Part shown: positions 51,859 to 61,267 of the stretch, one piece after another
Layout: each line of letters begins with the position of its first letter
How positions within the stretch are numbered: position 1 is the stretch's first letter
Source: GM7GCV1 sp965221105
GTDB lineage: Bacteria > Pseudomonadota > Gammaproteobacteria > Pseudomonadales > GM7GCV1
DNA length: 64,000 bases
Direction: 5' to 3'
NCBI GenBank assembly: GCA_965221105.1
Contig: OZ244871.1
Coordinates: 1,922,001-1,986,000 of the forward strand
Notes under the pieces: generated by a model
Told to the model about the DNA's origin: nothing
Seen by the model: only the letters and a program-made list of their open reading frames with translations
The model's database searches: none
Made by a program: the position numbers and the translations under genes

Positions 51859-52773
51859 ATGAACGCTGAAAAGAGTCGCAAAAACCTGCCCATGGATGTG
51901 CTGAGATCCTTTCTCGCGATCTCAGAATACGGCGGATTTACCCAAGCGGGTGAGGTGCTGGGACGGTCTCAAGCCGCGATCAGCCTGCAGATAAAGCGAC
52001 TCGAATCCAGCCTGGGCAAACCGCTGTTTGTGCGCAGTGGTCACACGATCGCCCTCACGCAGGATGGCGAAACCCTGATGGACTACGCCCGGCAGATACT
52101 CAGTCTGAACGATCAGGCACTGATGAATCTGCAACAGAAAACAGTTGCCGGCGCGGTCCGGCTGGGCATTCCAAGTGAATTTGCCACCGCGCTGCTGCCA
52201 CGCATCCTGCGCCGCTTCTCCACTGAAAATCCCGGGGTCACTCTGGAAGTCAATTGCGATTTGAGCAGGAACCTGCTGGCCGATGTAAAGCGGGGGAAAT
52301 ACGACCTGGTGCTCGGACTGCACCCTTCGACGGCCGAGGCTGGCAGGAATCTGGTAAAAGCTGACCGCCTCGTGTGGGTGGCAAGCCGGGATTTTCAGGT
52401 GCCCGGATCGGGCCAGGATGAGAGTCTGCCCATAATCTGCGCCCCTGAAGGCTGCATATACAGGTCCGCAGCTCTGGCCGGGCTGGATGAGAAACAGATT
52501 CCCTGGCGCGTGGTCTACACCATTCAGGATTTGTCGGGTATTCAGTCTGCTATTGAGGAAGGGCTTGGTGCTACGGTTCTTGCCGAGAGCACGGTGCCCC
52601 GGTCGCTCAGGGTATTCGGCACATCCAGTCAGTTGCCGTCACTTGGCAAGATAGGCATTAGCCTGATCAGTGGTACCAAACAGCCAGGTGAAGCCTGTCG
52701 GGCACTTCGCTCCCATATTCAATCCGCGCTTTCCGAGACAAGTCCACTGCTGGTGTCACGACCGGCGAGCTGA
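51859..52773 (+). CDS. LysR-type transcriptional regulator
   Basis: A 304-residue LTTR. The N-terminal winged HTH reads MDVLRSFLAISEYGGFTQAG (about 12-31), EVLGRSQAAISLQIKRLESS and GKPLFVRSG; the periplasmic-binding-like effector domain follows with GAVRLGIPSEFATALLPRIL near 95-114. The ATG at 51859 is favoured over the GTG at 51841. It is divergent from gcvTP, a typical arrangement for a regulator of the neighbouring operon, but it is not clearly GcvA, and its effector is unknown. Confidence 0.9.
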   Translation: MNAEKSRKNLPMDVLRSFLAISEYGGFTQAGEVLGRSQAAISLQIKRLESSLGKPLFVRSGHTIALTQDGETLMDYARQILSLNDQALMNLQQKTVAGAVRLGIPSEFATALLPRILRRFSTENPGVTLEVNCDLSRNLLADVKRGKYDLVLGLHPSTAEAGRNLVKADRLVWVASRDFQVPGSGQDESLPIICAPEGCIYRSAALAGLDEKQIPWRVVYTIQDLSGIQSAIEEGLGATVLAESTVPRSLRVFGTSSQLPSLGKIGISLISGTKQPGEACRALRSHIQSALSETSPLLVSRPAS

Positions 52774-52964
52774 CAGGGTTGGCAATGGCTGTGCCCAGCG
52801 CGTGGCGGTCACAAGTCATAATGATCGCAACAGGAGCCCCTATCTGGGTTTCGCAGCGGGAGCAACAGCCGTGTAGAGCCTTTCACGGCCCAGACCAGAC
52901 TCCTGCGCGATGACTTGGAGTGACTTGGAGTGATGGTGCAGCTGGCTGCATACCTCTCCAGGAT

Positions 52965-53819
52965 TCACACTGACCTCGCCACAAACTGAGACGCTTCAAG
53001 CACACACCTGTCGCGCAGATACCCTTGCAGCGCAAACATCTTCGGGTCGGTACCAAATAGAAACAGGCGATACAGGAAATATCGTGAAGCGTTTGTTTTG
53101 GAAAACCGGAGTTCGTTTGGAGTGACGAAGAATGGCGTGTTTTTCCCGTATTTGGTTGTTTTCGCTTCTATGAAACGATCAGTCCCATTCTCTTCAAATG
53201 ATCGAACATCAAAGCCTGCTGATGGGCCTTCCGAAACGGATACCCGCTCTATACGGTCAGCGAGGGAGTGTTTCCCGGCGTGGATAAGTCTGGCTCGTTC
53301 GTAACTGATAACAAACTTTTCGCCAGCATCGCCCAATGACTGATTCTGCGCTTCCCGTTCAAGGTAGTTCACTCCCGCAGGGTTACAGGTGGCTGATGCT
53401 TCCACGGCTGTGCTGGTGTGGTGATCAGGCAGCGGAGGTGGATCCACCATAGCTTCCAGTACATTATCAATCGCCGGAACCCTGGGTGCAGCCTTTGAAT
53501 TGTCCTGGAATAGCTCGTGAAATTCAGCATTGTCTTTCAGATACGCGGATATCGCTGCTGGCAGCAGCGCTCGCTGGTAATTCGACCTCGGCTTGTACCC
53601 ATCGATATAGGGAATACCCATTTCGATCAACACAGCACTTATGTTCTGATGTTTCAGTTCTACAGAGCCATCTGAACGGTTGTGCAGTTGTTCCCTGAGG
53701 ATACGACGATGTGCCGTTTTGTTGTATTTCTGACCCTTGAGTTCACAGCGAAGCATATCGAAGTAGTCTGCTACCGCCGCTTCAACTTCTGATTTGGACC
53801 AACTGTTAGGCACTGGCAC
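52965..53819 (-). CDS. DUF3883 domain protein, putative PD-(D/E)XK nuclease-like
   Basis: A 284-residue protein. The N-terminal part (WSKSEVEAAVADYFDMLRCE, about 7-26) resembles a domain common in accessory nuclease-like proteins; the C-terminal DUF3883 region has AGEKFVISYERARLIHAGKH (about 170-189), then the nuclease-like core GFDVRSFEENGTDRFIEAKT (Asp ... Glu-Ala-Lys), and FFVTPNELRFSKTNASRYF. The D...ExK pattern fits the PD-(D/E)XK fold. It stands alone between a LysR gene and lnt, so it may be an isolated accessory or defence gene. Function not established. Confidence 0.78.
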   Translation of the reverse strand: MPVPNSWSKSEVEAAVADYFDMLRCELKGQKYNKTAHRRILREQLHNRSDGSVELKHQNISAVLIEMGIPYIDGYKPRSNYQRALLPAAISAYLKDNAEFHELFQDNSKAAPRVPAIDNVLEAMVDPPPLPDHHTSTAVEASATCNPAGVNYLEREAQNQSLGDAGEKFVISYERARLIHAGKHSLADRIERVSVSEGPSAGFDVRSFEENGTDRFIEAKTTKYGKNTPFFVTPNELRFSKTNASRYFLYRLFLFGTDPKMFALQGYLRDRCVLEASQFVARSV

Positions 53820-53921
53820 TCATGAATCCTGATAAAAAATCGCCGGGGCAGCTTCCAGTGTTCGACGATGACCGGTTCCGGGATCGGTGTGCCATCCTCA
53901 GTGAAAAAGGAGACGGCGTGT

Positions 53922-55448
53922 TCAGAGGTTCCTGGCGTGCCACGGCAACTCATGCGAGAGAGACCGTTTCTTTTTCGGCGGGTAGACAGCGGCGATTGTG
54001 ACCGCCCCAAGCCCGAACATCAACAGCACCCAATTGCCCCAGCGCACAAAGGGTGTCTGGCCCGACCGCGGAATCACGCTGGTGTGCAGCTGAGTGCGGG
54101 TAAACTGCGGCAGGTCGGCCTGGATGACACCCCGGAAACTGATGGTGCCGGTGATCCCGTTATTGGTCACCCGGATAAGGGGTTTCTGGTTTTCCAGGGC
54201 GCGTGCCTGGGCAATCTGCATGTGCTGAGCTGGTCCTATGCTGGTGCCAAACCAGGCGTCGTTGCTGATGGTGACCAGAAGATTGGCGTTCTCTGACAGA
54301 GTGCGCACCAGCCCGCTGTAGGCGATTTCGTAGCATATTGCCGGCGCGACCCTGTAGGGCTGGTCATCAAATACAAATTCCAGTGGTTGCTGGATTTCCG
54401 GTCCACGCGAAATCACTGACATGGGCAGGTCAAAGAAGTGCATCAGGCCGCGCAACTGGTCTTCCAGAGGGACGTATTCGCCGAAGGGAACCAGGCGCTG
54501 TTTGTGATAGAGGCCACTGGCATGTCCCAACCCGAGGATGCTGTTGAAGTAGCGGCTTTCCTGCTGCGTCAGGAGCCCGGTGATCATGGCCGCACCTGAA
54601 GCCGATGCCAGGTTGTCGAGAAATTCGATGTAGGAGATCGCAGTGTCCCCGGTGTAGGGTATGGCTGCCTCAGGCCAGATCAAGAGACCCGGATGCCAGG
54701 CTCCGCTGCTGCTGGATTCAAGCACCTCCAGAATGCCGGGCAGCTTGTTCGGGTTCCATTTATCGCGCAGGGGGATATCCGGCTGCACGAGCGTGACCGG
54801 CACGCTTCTCCCCCTGGTCTCTGTCCATTCGAGCTCAGCCAGATGGTCGCTGCTCAGCCAGAGTGCCAGGCATGCTGCACCGGTGAGCCCAACTGAAACA
54901 AGTGATCTCCTGTAGAGTATATATACCAGTGCCGCCGCGACGCAGGCAATGATGGCACCGGCCCCTGGCACACCGATGAGGGGCAGCCAGCCACGCAGAA
55001 GTCCGTCCACTTGGCCGTACCCGACATACAGCCAGGGAAAGCCGGTAAGTAACCAACCGCGCAACCACTCGTTGAACAGCCAGCACGCGGGAAAGGCAAT
55101 CAGTCTTGATGCCGGAGTTGTGCTGATTAGCGGCACAAGAAGCCAGGGCAGGGTAAACAGCAGGGCCAGGCAGGCGACAAATCCGCCGGTCAGCACCAGT
55201 GCCAGGGGTGCTGGCACGTCGCCATAGGTGTTGATGCTGACATAGACCCAGTGTACCCCGGCAGCATACAGACCGGTGCCGAAGACAAATGCCAGCCAGA
55301 ATATCTGTCGAACGCGCTCGGCGACTGCACAGAGTGCGGCAAATATGGCCAGACCAGTCAGCGCGGTGAACTGCAGGTTATAAGGGGCCAGGCTCAGGTG
55401 AATAAGACCGCCTGAAGTCAATGCCAGCAGGGAGTGCCAGGCTCTCAC
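53922..55448 (-). CDS. lnt: Apolipoprotein N-acyltransferase
   Basis: Inner-membrane enzyme adding the third acyl chain to lipoproteins. The 508-aa protein has about six N-terminal membrane helices and a C-N hydrolase domain with the Glu-Lys-Cys triad visible in LLIWPEAAIPYTGD (Glu about 267), YHKQRLVPFGEYVPL (Lys about 335) and VAPAICYEIAYSGL (Cys about 387). A final helix (WGNWVLLMFGLGAVTIAAVY) follows. GTG start. lnt-corC-ybeY-phoH is the conserved order, here with a 20-bp gap to corC. Confidence 0.95.
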   Translation of the reverse strand: MRAWHSLLALTSGGLIHLSLAPYNLQFTALTGLAIFAALCAVAERVRQIFWLAFVFGTGLYAAGVHWVYVSINTYGDVPAPLALVLTGGFVACLALLFTLPWLLVPLISTTPASRLIAFPACWLFNEWLRGWLLTGFPWLYVGYGQVDGLLRGWLPLIGVPGAGAIIACVAAALVYILYRRSLVSVGLTGAACLALWLSSDHLAELEWTETRGRSVPVTLVQPDIPLRDKWNPNKLPGILEVLESSSSGAWHPGLLIWPEAAIPYTGDTAISYIEFLDNLASASGAAMITGLLTQQESRYFNSILGLGHASGLYHKQRLVPFGEYVPLEDQLRGLMHFFDLPMSVISRGPEIQQPLEFVFDDQPYRVAPAICYEIAYSGLVRTLSENANLLVTISNDAWFGTSIGPAQHMQIAQARALENQKPLIRVTNNGITGTISFRGVIQADLPQFTRTQLHTSVIPRSGQTPFVRWGNWVLLMFGLGAVTIAAVYPPKKKRSLSHELPWHARNL

Positions 55449-55468
55449 AATAGCACCTGCCCAGCTGG

Positions 55469-56311
55469 TTACGAGGGAGCCGGGTTCTGTGTAACGTGAA
55501 ACCTGAGAATGCGCCGGCTGTCTGCCTCGGCTACTTCAAATCGGAAGTTCCCGATCTCCACGGCCTCACCCACTGCTGGAAGGTGTCCGAACAGACTGGT
55601 TATCAGGCCGCTCAGGGTGTCGTAATCGTCCTCGCTCAGGTCGGAATCAAAGTGCTCATTAAATTCGTGAATTTCTGCCTGTGCTTCTACACGGTAGAGG
55701 TTTTTGCTGAGCTTCTCAATGCTGGCAATTTCTTCCTCATCGGTCTCGTCCTCAATTTCACCGACGATCTCCTCAAGAATATCTTCAATGGTGACCAGGC
55801 CTGCGATGCTCCCATACTCGTCAATGACAATGGCCATGTGGTAGCGCTGTTCACGGAACTCGCGCAGCAGCACGCTGAGTCTTTTCGACTCTGAAATGAT
55901 GGTCGCAGGTCGCAGCAGTGCCCTGATGTCTGCTTCCCCGCCGGTAGCAATGAGGGGTATGAGATCTTTGGCGAGCAGGATGCCCTGTACGTCTTCCACC
56001 GACTTGCCCACAACCGGAAATCGCGAGTGCCCTGAATCGCTGATCAGTTCAAGGACCTCCTCAATCCCGGCATCGACGCGAATGTAGCGCATATGGGAGC
56101 GGGGAATCATGATGTCGCCCGCGTGCTGTTCGCCTACATGAAGCGCGCCTTCCATAATCCGCAGTGCATCATCATCTATGATGCTCGACTCGTGGGATTT
56201 TTGCAGAACCGCTTCCAGTTCGGCGCGGTTTTCAGGCGTGGGGGAGAGGTGGTTGACCAGCCGGTCCAGCCAGCTGGCCCTTTTCGATGGGGGCTTGTCG
56301 TCAGTGCTCAT
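55469..56311 (-). CDS. corC: CorC/HlyC family CBS-domain protein (magnesium/cobalt efflux)
   Basis: A 280-residue cytosolic protein with two CBS domains (IMIPRSHMRYIRVDAGIEEV near 65-84; RFPVVGKSVEDVQGILLAKD; IVIDEYGSIAGLVTIEDILE near 158-177) and a C-terminal CorC_HlyC (transporter-associated) domain ending with SRRILRFHVTQ. Known homologues affect Mg2+/Co2+ efflux. The N-terminus RLVNHLSPTPENRAELEAVL is typical. It is co-linear with lnt and ybeY. Confidence 0.94.
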   Translation of the reverse strand: MSTDDKPPSKRASWLDRLVNHLSPTPENRAELEAVLQKSHESSIIDDDALRIMEGALHVGEQHAGDIMIPRSHMRYIRVDAGIEEVLELISDSGHSRFPVVGKSVEDVQGILLAKDLIPLIATGGEADIRALLRPATIISESKRLSVLLREFREQRYHMAIVIDEYGSIAGLVTIEDILEEIVGEIEDETDEEEIASIEKLSKNLYRVEAQAEIHEFNEHFDSDLSEDDYDTLSGLITSLFGHLPAVGEAVEIGNFRFEVAEADSRRILRFHVTQNPAPS

Positions 56312-56359
56312 GGGCAGCTTTTAGTCGGGTCGGAAATCGGCCAGCAGTGCTGTGGCGGG

Positions 56360-56824
56360 TCAGTTTTCATAGGGGTTGGGGAACCCCAAGGTATTTAAAA
56401 TCCGGATTTCCAGCGCTTCCATACGCGAAGCATCGACTTCATTCTGGTGGTTCAAGCCCGCCAGATGCAGGGCGCCGTGCACCGACATATGTGCATAGTG
56501 CGCCTGCAGCTCTTTGCCCTGTTCGGCCGATTCCTGCTCGATGACCGGCGCGCACAGGGCGATATCCCCGAGTATCTCAGTGTTGAGATTCGGTGGTTTC
56601 CCGGTTGCGAGATCAGCCGGGAACGAGAGCACATTGGTTGGCTTTGCCTGGTTCCTGTACCGCCCGTTCAGGGTCGTCATTTCAACCTCATCTACAATCT
56701 TCAGGGCCAGTTCGGCATCTGGATAGAGGCCCGACAGGCTTGCGACGAGCCAGGCATGAAAGGTTTCAGCAGAAGGAGCCTGGTATCCAGATCCGTTCTC
56801 AAAATCAAGATGAATCCGAATCAC
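56360..56824 (-). CDS. ybeY: Endoribonuclease YbeY (16S rRNA maturation)
   Basis: A 154-residue single-strand RNase for 16S rRNA 3' end maturation and ribosome quality control. The zinc motif is MSVHGALHLAGLNHQN (His-x3-His-x5-His, about 113-128); the usual GYDH reads GLNH here but all three His are kept. NGRYRNQAKPTNVLSFPAD (about 54-72) is the other family block. I place the start at the GTG at 56824, 5 bp after the phoH stop; the frame extends upstream inside phoH but that part is not homologous. Confidence 0.93.
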   Translation of the reverse strand: MIRIHLDFENGSGYQAPSAETFHAWLVASLSGLYPDAELALKIVDEVEMTTLNGRYRNQAKPTNVLSFPADLATGKPPNLNTEILGDIALCAPVIEQESAEQGKELQAHYAHMSVHGALHLAGLNHQNEVDASRMEALEIRILNTLGFPNPYEN

Positions 56825-56828
56825 GGTT

Positions 56829-57848
56829 CTAACTGCTTGTGCCTGCCCGTTCTGCAGCCAGCTCATAGGCTTCAACAACGTGCTGAACAATGGGGTGGCG
56901 AACCACATCGCGCGATGAAAAGCGGGTAAAGCTGATGCCCTCGACCTCAGCCAGAACTTCTGAGGCATGCATAAGTCCGGAGTGGACATTTCCCGGCAGG
57001 TCAATCTGGGTGGCATCGCCGGTGATCACTGCCGTGGAGCCAAAGCCGATCCGGGTGAGGAACATCTTCATTTGTTCCCGGGTGCTGTTCTGGCTTTCAT
57101 CCAGAATCACGAAGGCGTGATTGAGCGTACGGCCGCGCATATAGGCCAGCGGAGCCACCTCAATCACGTTGCGCTCAATAAGCTTGCCAACAGTATCAAA
57201 ACCCAGCATCTCGTAGAGTGCATCGTACAGGGGACGCAGATAGGGATCGACTTTCTGTGCGAGATCACCGGGGAGAAACCCAAGCTTCTCGCCAGCTTCA
57301 ACCGCCGGGCGCACCAAAAGAATGCGTTCAACCCGATCTGTGATCAGCGCTTCTACGGCGCATGCCACCGCCAGGTAGGTTTTGCCTGTGCCGGCAGGCC
57401 CAATACCAAAACTAATATCGTGCCTGCGGATGCGTGATACATAGTCAATCTGGTTGGCACCGCGAGGCCTGATGGTTTCCTTTCTCGTACGTATCCCTGG
57501 TGTGCTCATTGAGCTGCCATTGGATGCATCCCCAGGCTGGGATTCACGGAGGTGCAAGTGGACTTCATCAGGGGTCAACTCGGTGTTGCGTTTCGTCTGG
57601 GCGTAGAGATTTTCGACCACGCGCAGCGCCGCTCTGGCAATCTCGGTCTCGCCCTCTACGGAAAACAGGTTGCCTCGGTTTCGGATGTGCACATCCAACC
57701 GCTCTTCGATAAGTCTCAAGTGTTGATCAAACTGGCCGCACAGACTGGCAAGGCGGCGGGCATCATTGGGTTCGAGGGCAACCTCGAATACTGCCGTGCT
57801 GTTCAAATGGGAGTTGGCGCTCCGAGCGCAACGGTTCTGGGTAGCCAA
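56829..57848 (-). CDS. ybeZ: PhoH-like ATPase YbeZ
   Basis: A 339-residue P-loop ATPase of the PhoH family, partner of YbeY. An N-terminal KH-like region (RLASLCGQFDQHLRLIEERL near 30-49) precedes the ATPase core: SFGIGPAGTGKTYLAVACAV (Walker A, about 150-169), VEAGEKLGFLPGDLAQKVD, FVILDESQNSTREQMKMFL (Walker B, about 243-261) and TGDATQIDLP. It likely starts with TTG at 57848 (GGAAGG 8 nt upstream). It precedes ybeY by 4 bp in the usual order. Confidence 0.93.
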   Translation of the reverse strand: MATQNRCARSANSHLNSTAVFEVALEPNDARRLASLCGQFDQHLRLIEERLDVHIRNRGNLFSVEGETEIARAALRVVENLYAQTKRNTELTPDEVHLHLRESQPGDASNGSSMSTPGIRTRKETIRPRGANQIDYVSRIRRHDISFGIGPAGTGKTYLAVACAVEALITDRVERILLVRPAVEAGEKLGFLPGDLAQKVDPYLRPLYDALYEMLGFDTVGKLIERNVIEVAPLAYMRGRTLNHAFVILDESQNSTREQMKMFLTRIGFGSTAVITGDATQIDLPGNVHSGLMHASEVLAEVEGISFTRFSSRDVVRHPIVQHVVEAYELAAERAGTSS

Positions 57849-57896
57849 GCATAACGCCTTCCAAAAAAAACGCCAATAGCAGCAGTCGTCCGACCG

Positions 57897-58508
57897 TCAC
57901 ATGGCGACCAGTTCCGAGTTGCACCCCGTGCAGCGGTAGCGGCTGCGATGGCGGAGGATACGGTTATGGCGAATACTGGTCAGACTATGGGTGCCGCACT
58001 GGCACCTGTAGAGGAAACGTCTGTACTGCTTTTGAGGGAGATCGCTCAGATCCAGATTACAGGTCACCTCGGCCGCCTTGCCGAAAGCGGCCATGATGGC
58101 TTTCCACTCCGGACCATGCGGACGGGCCCTGCGGCCATGGCGCAGATGGCATAGGTAGTGAGCAACCTCATGAGGGACAGTCTCCTGGATGCTGGGCTCG
58201 AAGTACCGTGCAAATATCCAGGGGTTGTAGCGAATCCAGCATGCGCCACCTTTGGTGCAAAACATGCCTGATGTTCTGCCGGACAGATCAAATCTGACGT
58301 CGACAGGCTTGACCCGAAGCGCGAAGATATCGCTCCCCCGTTCGACCCATGCTTGGGTTTCGGCGCAGACTTTCGCGCGCTGGAAGTCACTCAGCCCCGT
58401 TACTGTGCGGGAAAACCTGTGGGAATCTGATCTGGAAATCTGATGCTCCTGGCGCTTGGAAAGCTCGCCGGCCAGTGTATCCAACCACCTATTGGGTGCC
58501 AGTACCAA
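57897..58508 (-). CDS. sprT: SprT family metalloprotease-like protein
   Basis: A protein of about 200 residues. The zinc-binding motif HEVAHYLCHLRHGRRARPHG (HExxH, about 110-129) is intact, preceded by WIRYNPWIFARYF (about 88-100). The C-terminal zinc ribbon is visible: YRCQCGTHSLTSIRHNRILR then YRCTGCNSELV (four Cys). This matches the SprT/SPRTN family; function in bacteria is not well settled. The start (TTG 58508) is uncertain; the first ~40 residues are unlike homologues, so a later start is possible. Confidence 0.85.
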   Translation of the reverse strand: MVLAPNRWLDTLAGELSKRQEHQISRSDSHRFSRTVTGLSDFQRAKVCAETQAWVERGSDIFALRVKPVDVRFDLSGRTSGMFCTKGGACWIRYNPWIFARYFEPSIQETVPHEVAHYLCHLRHGRRARPHGPEWKAIMAAFGKAAEVTCNLDLSDLPQKQYRRFLYRCQCGTHSLTSIRHNRILRHRSRYRCTGCNSELVAM

Positions 58509-58549
58509 GTCGGCTCGACCCGCCCTGTTCAGGAAAATCCCGAAGAATA

Positions 58550-58885
58550 TCAGGTCGAATCCGCCGACTGGAACTCCAAGGGCAGTTCTTCTCCAGACTG
58601 CTCTGCGATGACCCGGCTCAGCAGATCAGCCAGACTCTCGCCCGTGGCGCACGTCCAGCGGTTCTCAACGTATTGGAAATGGAAGCCACCGGAGCGGGCA
58701 GCCACCCAGATTTCCCGATTGACCGGTTGGCGGCTGAGAATGATTCTGGAACCGTCATTTTCGCAGGTAAGCGTCATGACCCCACCGCCGGTTTCGTAAT
58801 CAATATCCAGCCCGGCCTCGTCGATCTGCTCCTCAATCCGGAAGTAGATATGGTCAACAGTTGTGTGAAACTCGGATTCCTGCAC
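58550..58885 (-). CDS. cyaY: Iron-sulfur cluster assembly protein CyaY (bacterial frataxin)
   Basis: A 111-residue frataxin that regulates IscS-dependent Fe-S cluster assembly. The acidic first helix (SEFHTTVDHIYFRIEEQIDE, about 4-23) binds iron; DIDYETGGGVMTLTCENDGS and PVNREIWVAARSGGFHFQYV are the conserved beta-sheet segments. I chose the GTG at 58885 because an AGGAG site lies 6 nt upstream and homologues start there; the ATG at 58933 would add 16 odd residues. It is divergent from lptM-lysA, as in Pseudomonas. Confidence 0.93.
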   Translation of the reverse strand: MQESEFHTTVDHIYFRIEEQIDEAGLDIDYETGGGVMTLTCENDGSRIILSRQPVNREIWVAARSGGFHFQYVENRWTCATGESLADLLSRVIAEQSGEELPLEFQSADST

Positions 58886-58986
58886 AACACGCTCCTGCGG
58901 TGTGACGGCGGGGCTGAACAAGCTCTGCCGCATAAACGCCGATGGATTGGTTTATACTCGCGCCCAAATTTTAAGGATTGTCGTCC

Positions 58987-59115
58987 ATGCGTGCACTATC
59001 TTTGGCTGCATTTCTGCTCACCACATGCCTGTTGCTCGGAGCATGCGGACAAAAGGGCCCATTGTACCTGCCGGACAGGGAACCGGATCAGTCGCAGGAA
59101 TCGGGTGCAGCCTAG
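58987..59115 (+). CDS. lptM: Small lipoprotein LptM (YifL family)
   Basis: A 42-residue lipoprotein: signal peptide ALSLAAFLLTTCLLLGAC, lipobox LGAC with the lipidated Cys at residue 20, then GQKGPLYLPD, the family hallmark (CGxKGPLYxP). LptM helps oxidative folding of the LptD/E translocon. It sits between cyaY (divergent) and lysA, the standard position. It pairs functionally with LptE at 35.3-35.9 kb. Confidence 0.93.
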   Translation: MRALSLAAFLLTTCLLLGACGQKGPLYLPDREPDQSQESGAA

Positions 59116-59147
59116 ACAGAACGACGGTCGACTTACAGGGTGTCATC

Positions 59148-60401
59148 ATGACGAACCACTTCGAGTACAGGGACGGTCGGCTCTACGCTGAGGATCTCGA
59201 TGTCGCCGGACTTGCTGAACAGTACGGTACACCCTTGTATATATACAGTGCCAGCACATTGGACCGCCACCTGCGTGTCTGGCAGGAGCCTTTGGCTGGA
59301 CGGGGCATAATCTGCTACGCCGTGAAAGCAAACTCCAATCTCGGAGTATTGAGTCTGCTGGCCTCCAGAGGAGCCGGTTTCGACATTGTTTCTGGAGGCG
59401 AGCTGCGTCGTGTTCTCGCGGCCGGGGGGCAGCCGGGGAAAATCGTATTTTCCGGGGTTGGCAAAACCATGGCCGAGATCGACGATGCTGTGGACATTGG
59501 CATTCACTGCTTCAACGTCGAATCCTCGAGTGAGCTGGAGATGCTCAACCGGATTGCCGGAGAGCGTGGCGTTCAGGCCCCCGTGTCGGTGCGGGTGAAT
59601 CCCGATGTGGATGCCAAAACTCACCCCTATATCTCCACGGGCCTCAGTGAGAGCAAGTTCGGCGTGGATATTGTGCCAGCCCTGGCGCTTTATCGGCGTG
59701 CAGCGGAGTTGCCGAATGTTCGGGTACTGGGTGTGGATTGCCACATCGGTTCACAGGTGACTGATCTTGAGCCCTATTGGGATGCGCTGGAGCGCGTGCT
59801 GTGGTTGGTGGATCGGCTGGCCGCGCGCGGCATTGAGCTGGAACACATTGATCTGGGCGGTGGCCTGGGTGTGACCTACAGAGACGAGGATCCGCCTCTG
59901 CCGGCAGATCTCTATGCCGGACTCTTTGAGCGACTCGGCGATCGGCCGCACACACTGATCTTTGAACCAGGCCGCTCCATTGTTGCCAACGCGGGTCTTC
60001 TGGTGACGCGGGTACTTGTGACCAAGGAATCGGCGGTCAAGAACTTTGCGATCACCGATGCTGCAATGAACGACATGTTGCGCCCCGCGCTCTACCAATC
60101 CTGGATGAATATCACGCCTGTGGTTAAACGATGTACTCCGGAGCGTGACTGGGATGTGGTTGGCCCGGTCTGTGAAACCGCCGACTTTCTCGGCAGGCAG
60201 CGAACTTTGGCGGTCGAGGAAGGCGACCTGCTCTGTGTGCATTCAGCGGGAGCCTACGGTTTTGTGATGAGCTCCAACTACAACAGCCGACCGCGCGCAG
60301 CAGAGATTCTGGTCGCGGGAAATCAGGCACAGCTGGTTCGCGAACGTGAGAAAGTCGAGCAGCTGATGCAGGGCGAGCACAGATGTAGCCTGGACATCTG
60401 A
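59148..60401 (+). CDS. lysA: Diaminopimelate decarboxylase
   Basis: The PLP enzyme for the last step of lysine synthesis (meso-DAP to L-lysine). The 417-aa fold III protein has the PLP Lys in IICYAVKANSNLGVL (about 51-65), then GAGFDIVSGGELRRVLAAGG, HIGSQVTDLEPYWDAL near 199-214, EPGRSIVANAGLLVTRVLV (about 273-291) and the C-terminal CETADFLG (active-site Cys) and GAYGFVMSSNYNSRPR. ATG at 59148; the frame extends upstream over lptM but is not used. Followed by dapF. Confidence 0.96.
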   Translation: MTNHFEYRDGRLYAEDLDVAGLAEQYGTPLYIYSASTLDRHLRVWQEPLAGRGIICYAVKANSNLGVLSLLASRGAGFDIVSGGELRRVLAAGGQPGKIVFSGVGKTMAEIDDAVDIGIHCFNVESSSELEMLNRIAGERGVQAPVSVRVNPDVDAKTHPYISTGLSESKFGVDIVPALALYRRAAELPNVRVLGVDCHIGSQVTDLEPYWDALERVLWLVDRLAARGIELEHIDLGGGLGVTYRDEDPPLPADLYAGLFERLGDRPHTLIFEPGRSIVANAGLLVTRVLVTKESAVKNFAITDAAMNDMLRPALYQSWMNITPVVKRCTPERDWDVVGPVCETADFLGRQRTLAVEEGDLLCVHSAGAYGFVMSSNYNSRPRAAEILVAGNQAQLVREREKVEQLMQGEHRCSLDI

Positions 60402-60436
60402 CCCTTGATCTGCAGGCACATACACCGGACGCAGCC

Positions 60437-61267
60437 ATGTTGCTTAAATTTACCAAGATGCAGGGTATTGGTAACGACTTTGTTGTTATCGATGCACTCA
60501 CCTCACACATTCGTCTGACACCGACAACAATAGCCCGGCTGGCAGATCGTCATTTTGGCATTGGATGCGATCAGGTGCTGGTTGTCGATGTGCCAGACGA
60601 TCCGAACATCGACTTTTGTTATCGCATCTATAACCACAATGGCTCTGAGGTCGGACAGTGCGGCAACGGTGCGCGCTGCATCGCCAAGTATGTGCATGAC
60701 CGAAAACTTACCGCCAGCAACCCCGTTCGGCTGAGCACGCTGTCCGGCCGGTACGAGATTCATGTCAATGAGGATCACAGCTACTCAGTAAATATGGGTG
60801 TGCCAGTGTTTCACCCGCCCGAGGTGCCTTTTCTCGCTGGTCAGCAAGCGGACAGATATAGTCTGCAGGCCGATGGGGAGGAGGTTTCTGTGTCGGTCCT
60901 GTCCCTGGGCAATCCGCACGCCGTCCTGGAGGTAGAGGATACCCAGCGGGCGCCTGTGGAGCGCCTGGGTGCATCGCTTGAGCAGCATCCCGACTTTCCC
61001 AACCGTGCCAACATCGGGTTTATGCAGGTGATTTCCCGGGAAGAAATCAACCTGCGTGTGTACGAGCGCGGTACCGGTGAAACGCTGGCCTGTGGATCGG
61101 GTGCCTGCGCCGCCGTGGTGGCGGGTATCCGCCTTGGGCTGCTCGACGACAGCGTTCAGGTCCATCTTCCCGGAGGTCTCCTGAAAATCCACTGGCCCGG
61201 AGAGGGGCAATCTGTCATCCTGTCCGGGCCGGCCAAAACCGTATTTCATGGTCAGGTTCGACTATGA
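60437..61267 (+). CDS. dapF: Diaminopimelate epimerase
   Basis: Converts LL-DAP to meso-DAP, the LysA substrate and a peptidoglycan precursor. The 276-aa protein has the two active-site cysteines: GQCGNGARCIAKYV (about 72-85) and ETLACGSGACAAVVAG (about 215-230). The N-terminus LLKFTKMQGIGNDFVVIDAL is typical. Lies 35 bp after lysA and its stop overlaps the next ATG by 4 bp (ATGA). Confidence 0.96.
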   Translation: MLLKFTKMQGIGNDFVVIDALTSHIRLTPTTIARLADRHFGIGCDQVLVVDVPDDPNIDFCYRIYNHNGSEVGQCGNGARCIAKYVHDRKLTASNPVRLSTLSGRYEIHVNEDHSYSVNMGVPVFHPPEVPFLAGQQADRYSLQADGEEVSVSVLSLGNPHAVLEVEDTQRAPVERLGASLEQHPDFPNRANIGFMQVISREEINLRVYERGTGETLACGSGACAAVVAGIRLGLLDDSVQVHLPGGLLKIHWPGEGQSVILSGPAKTVFHGQVRL

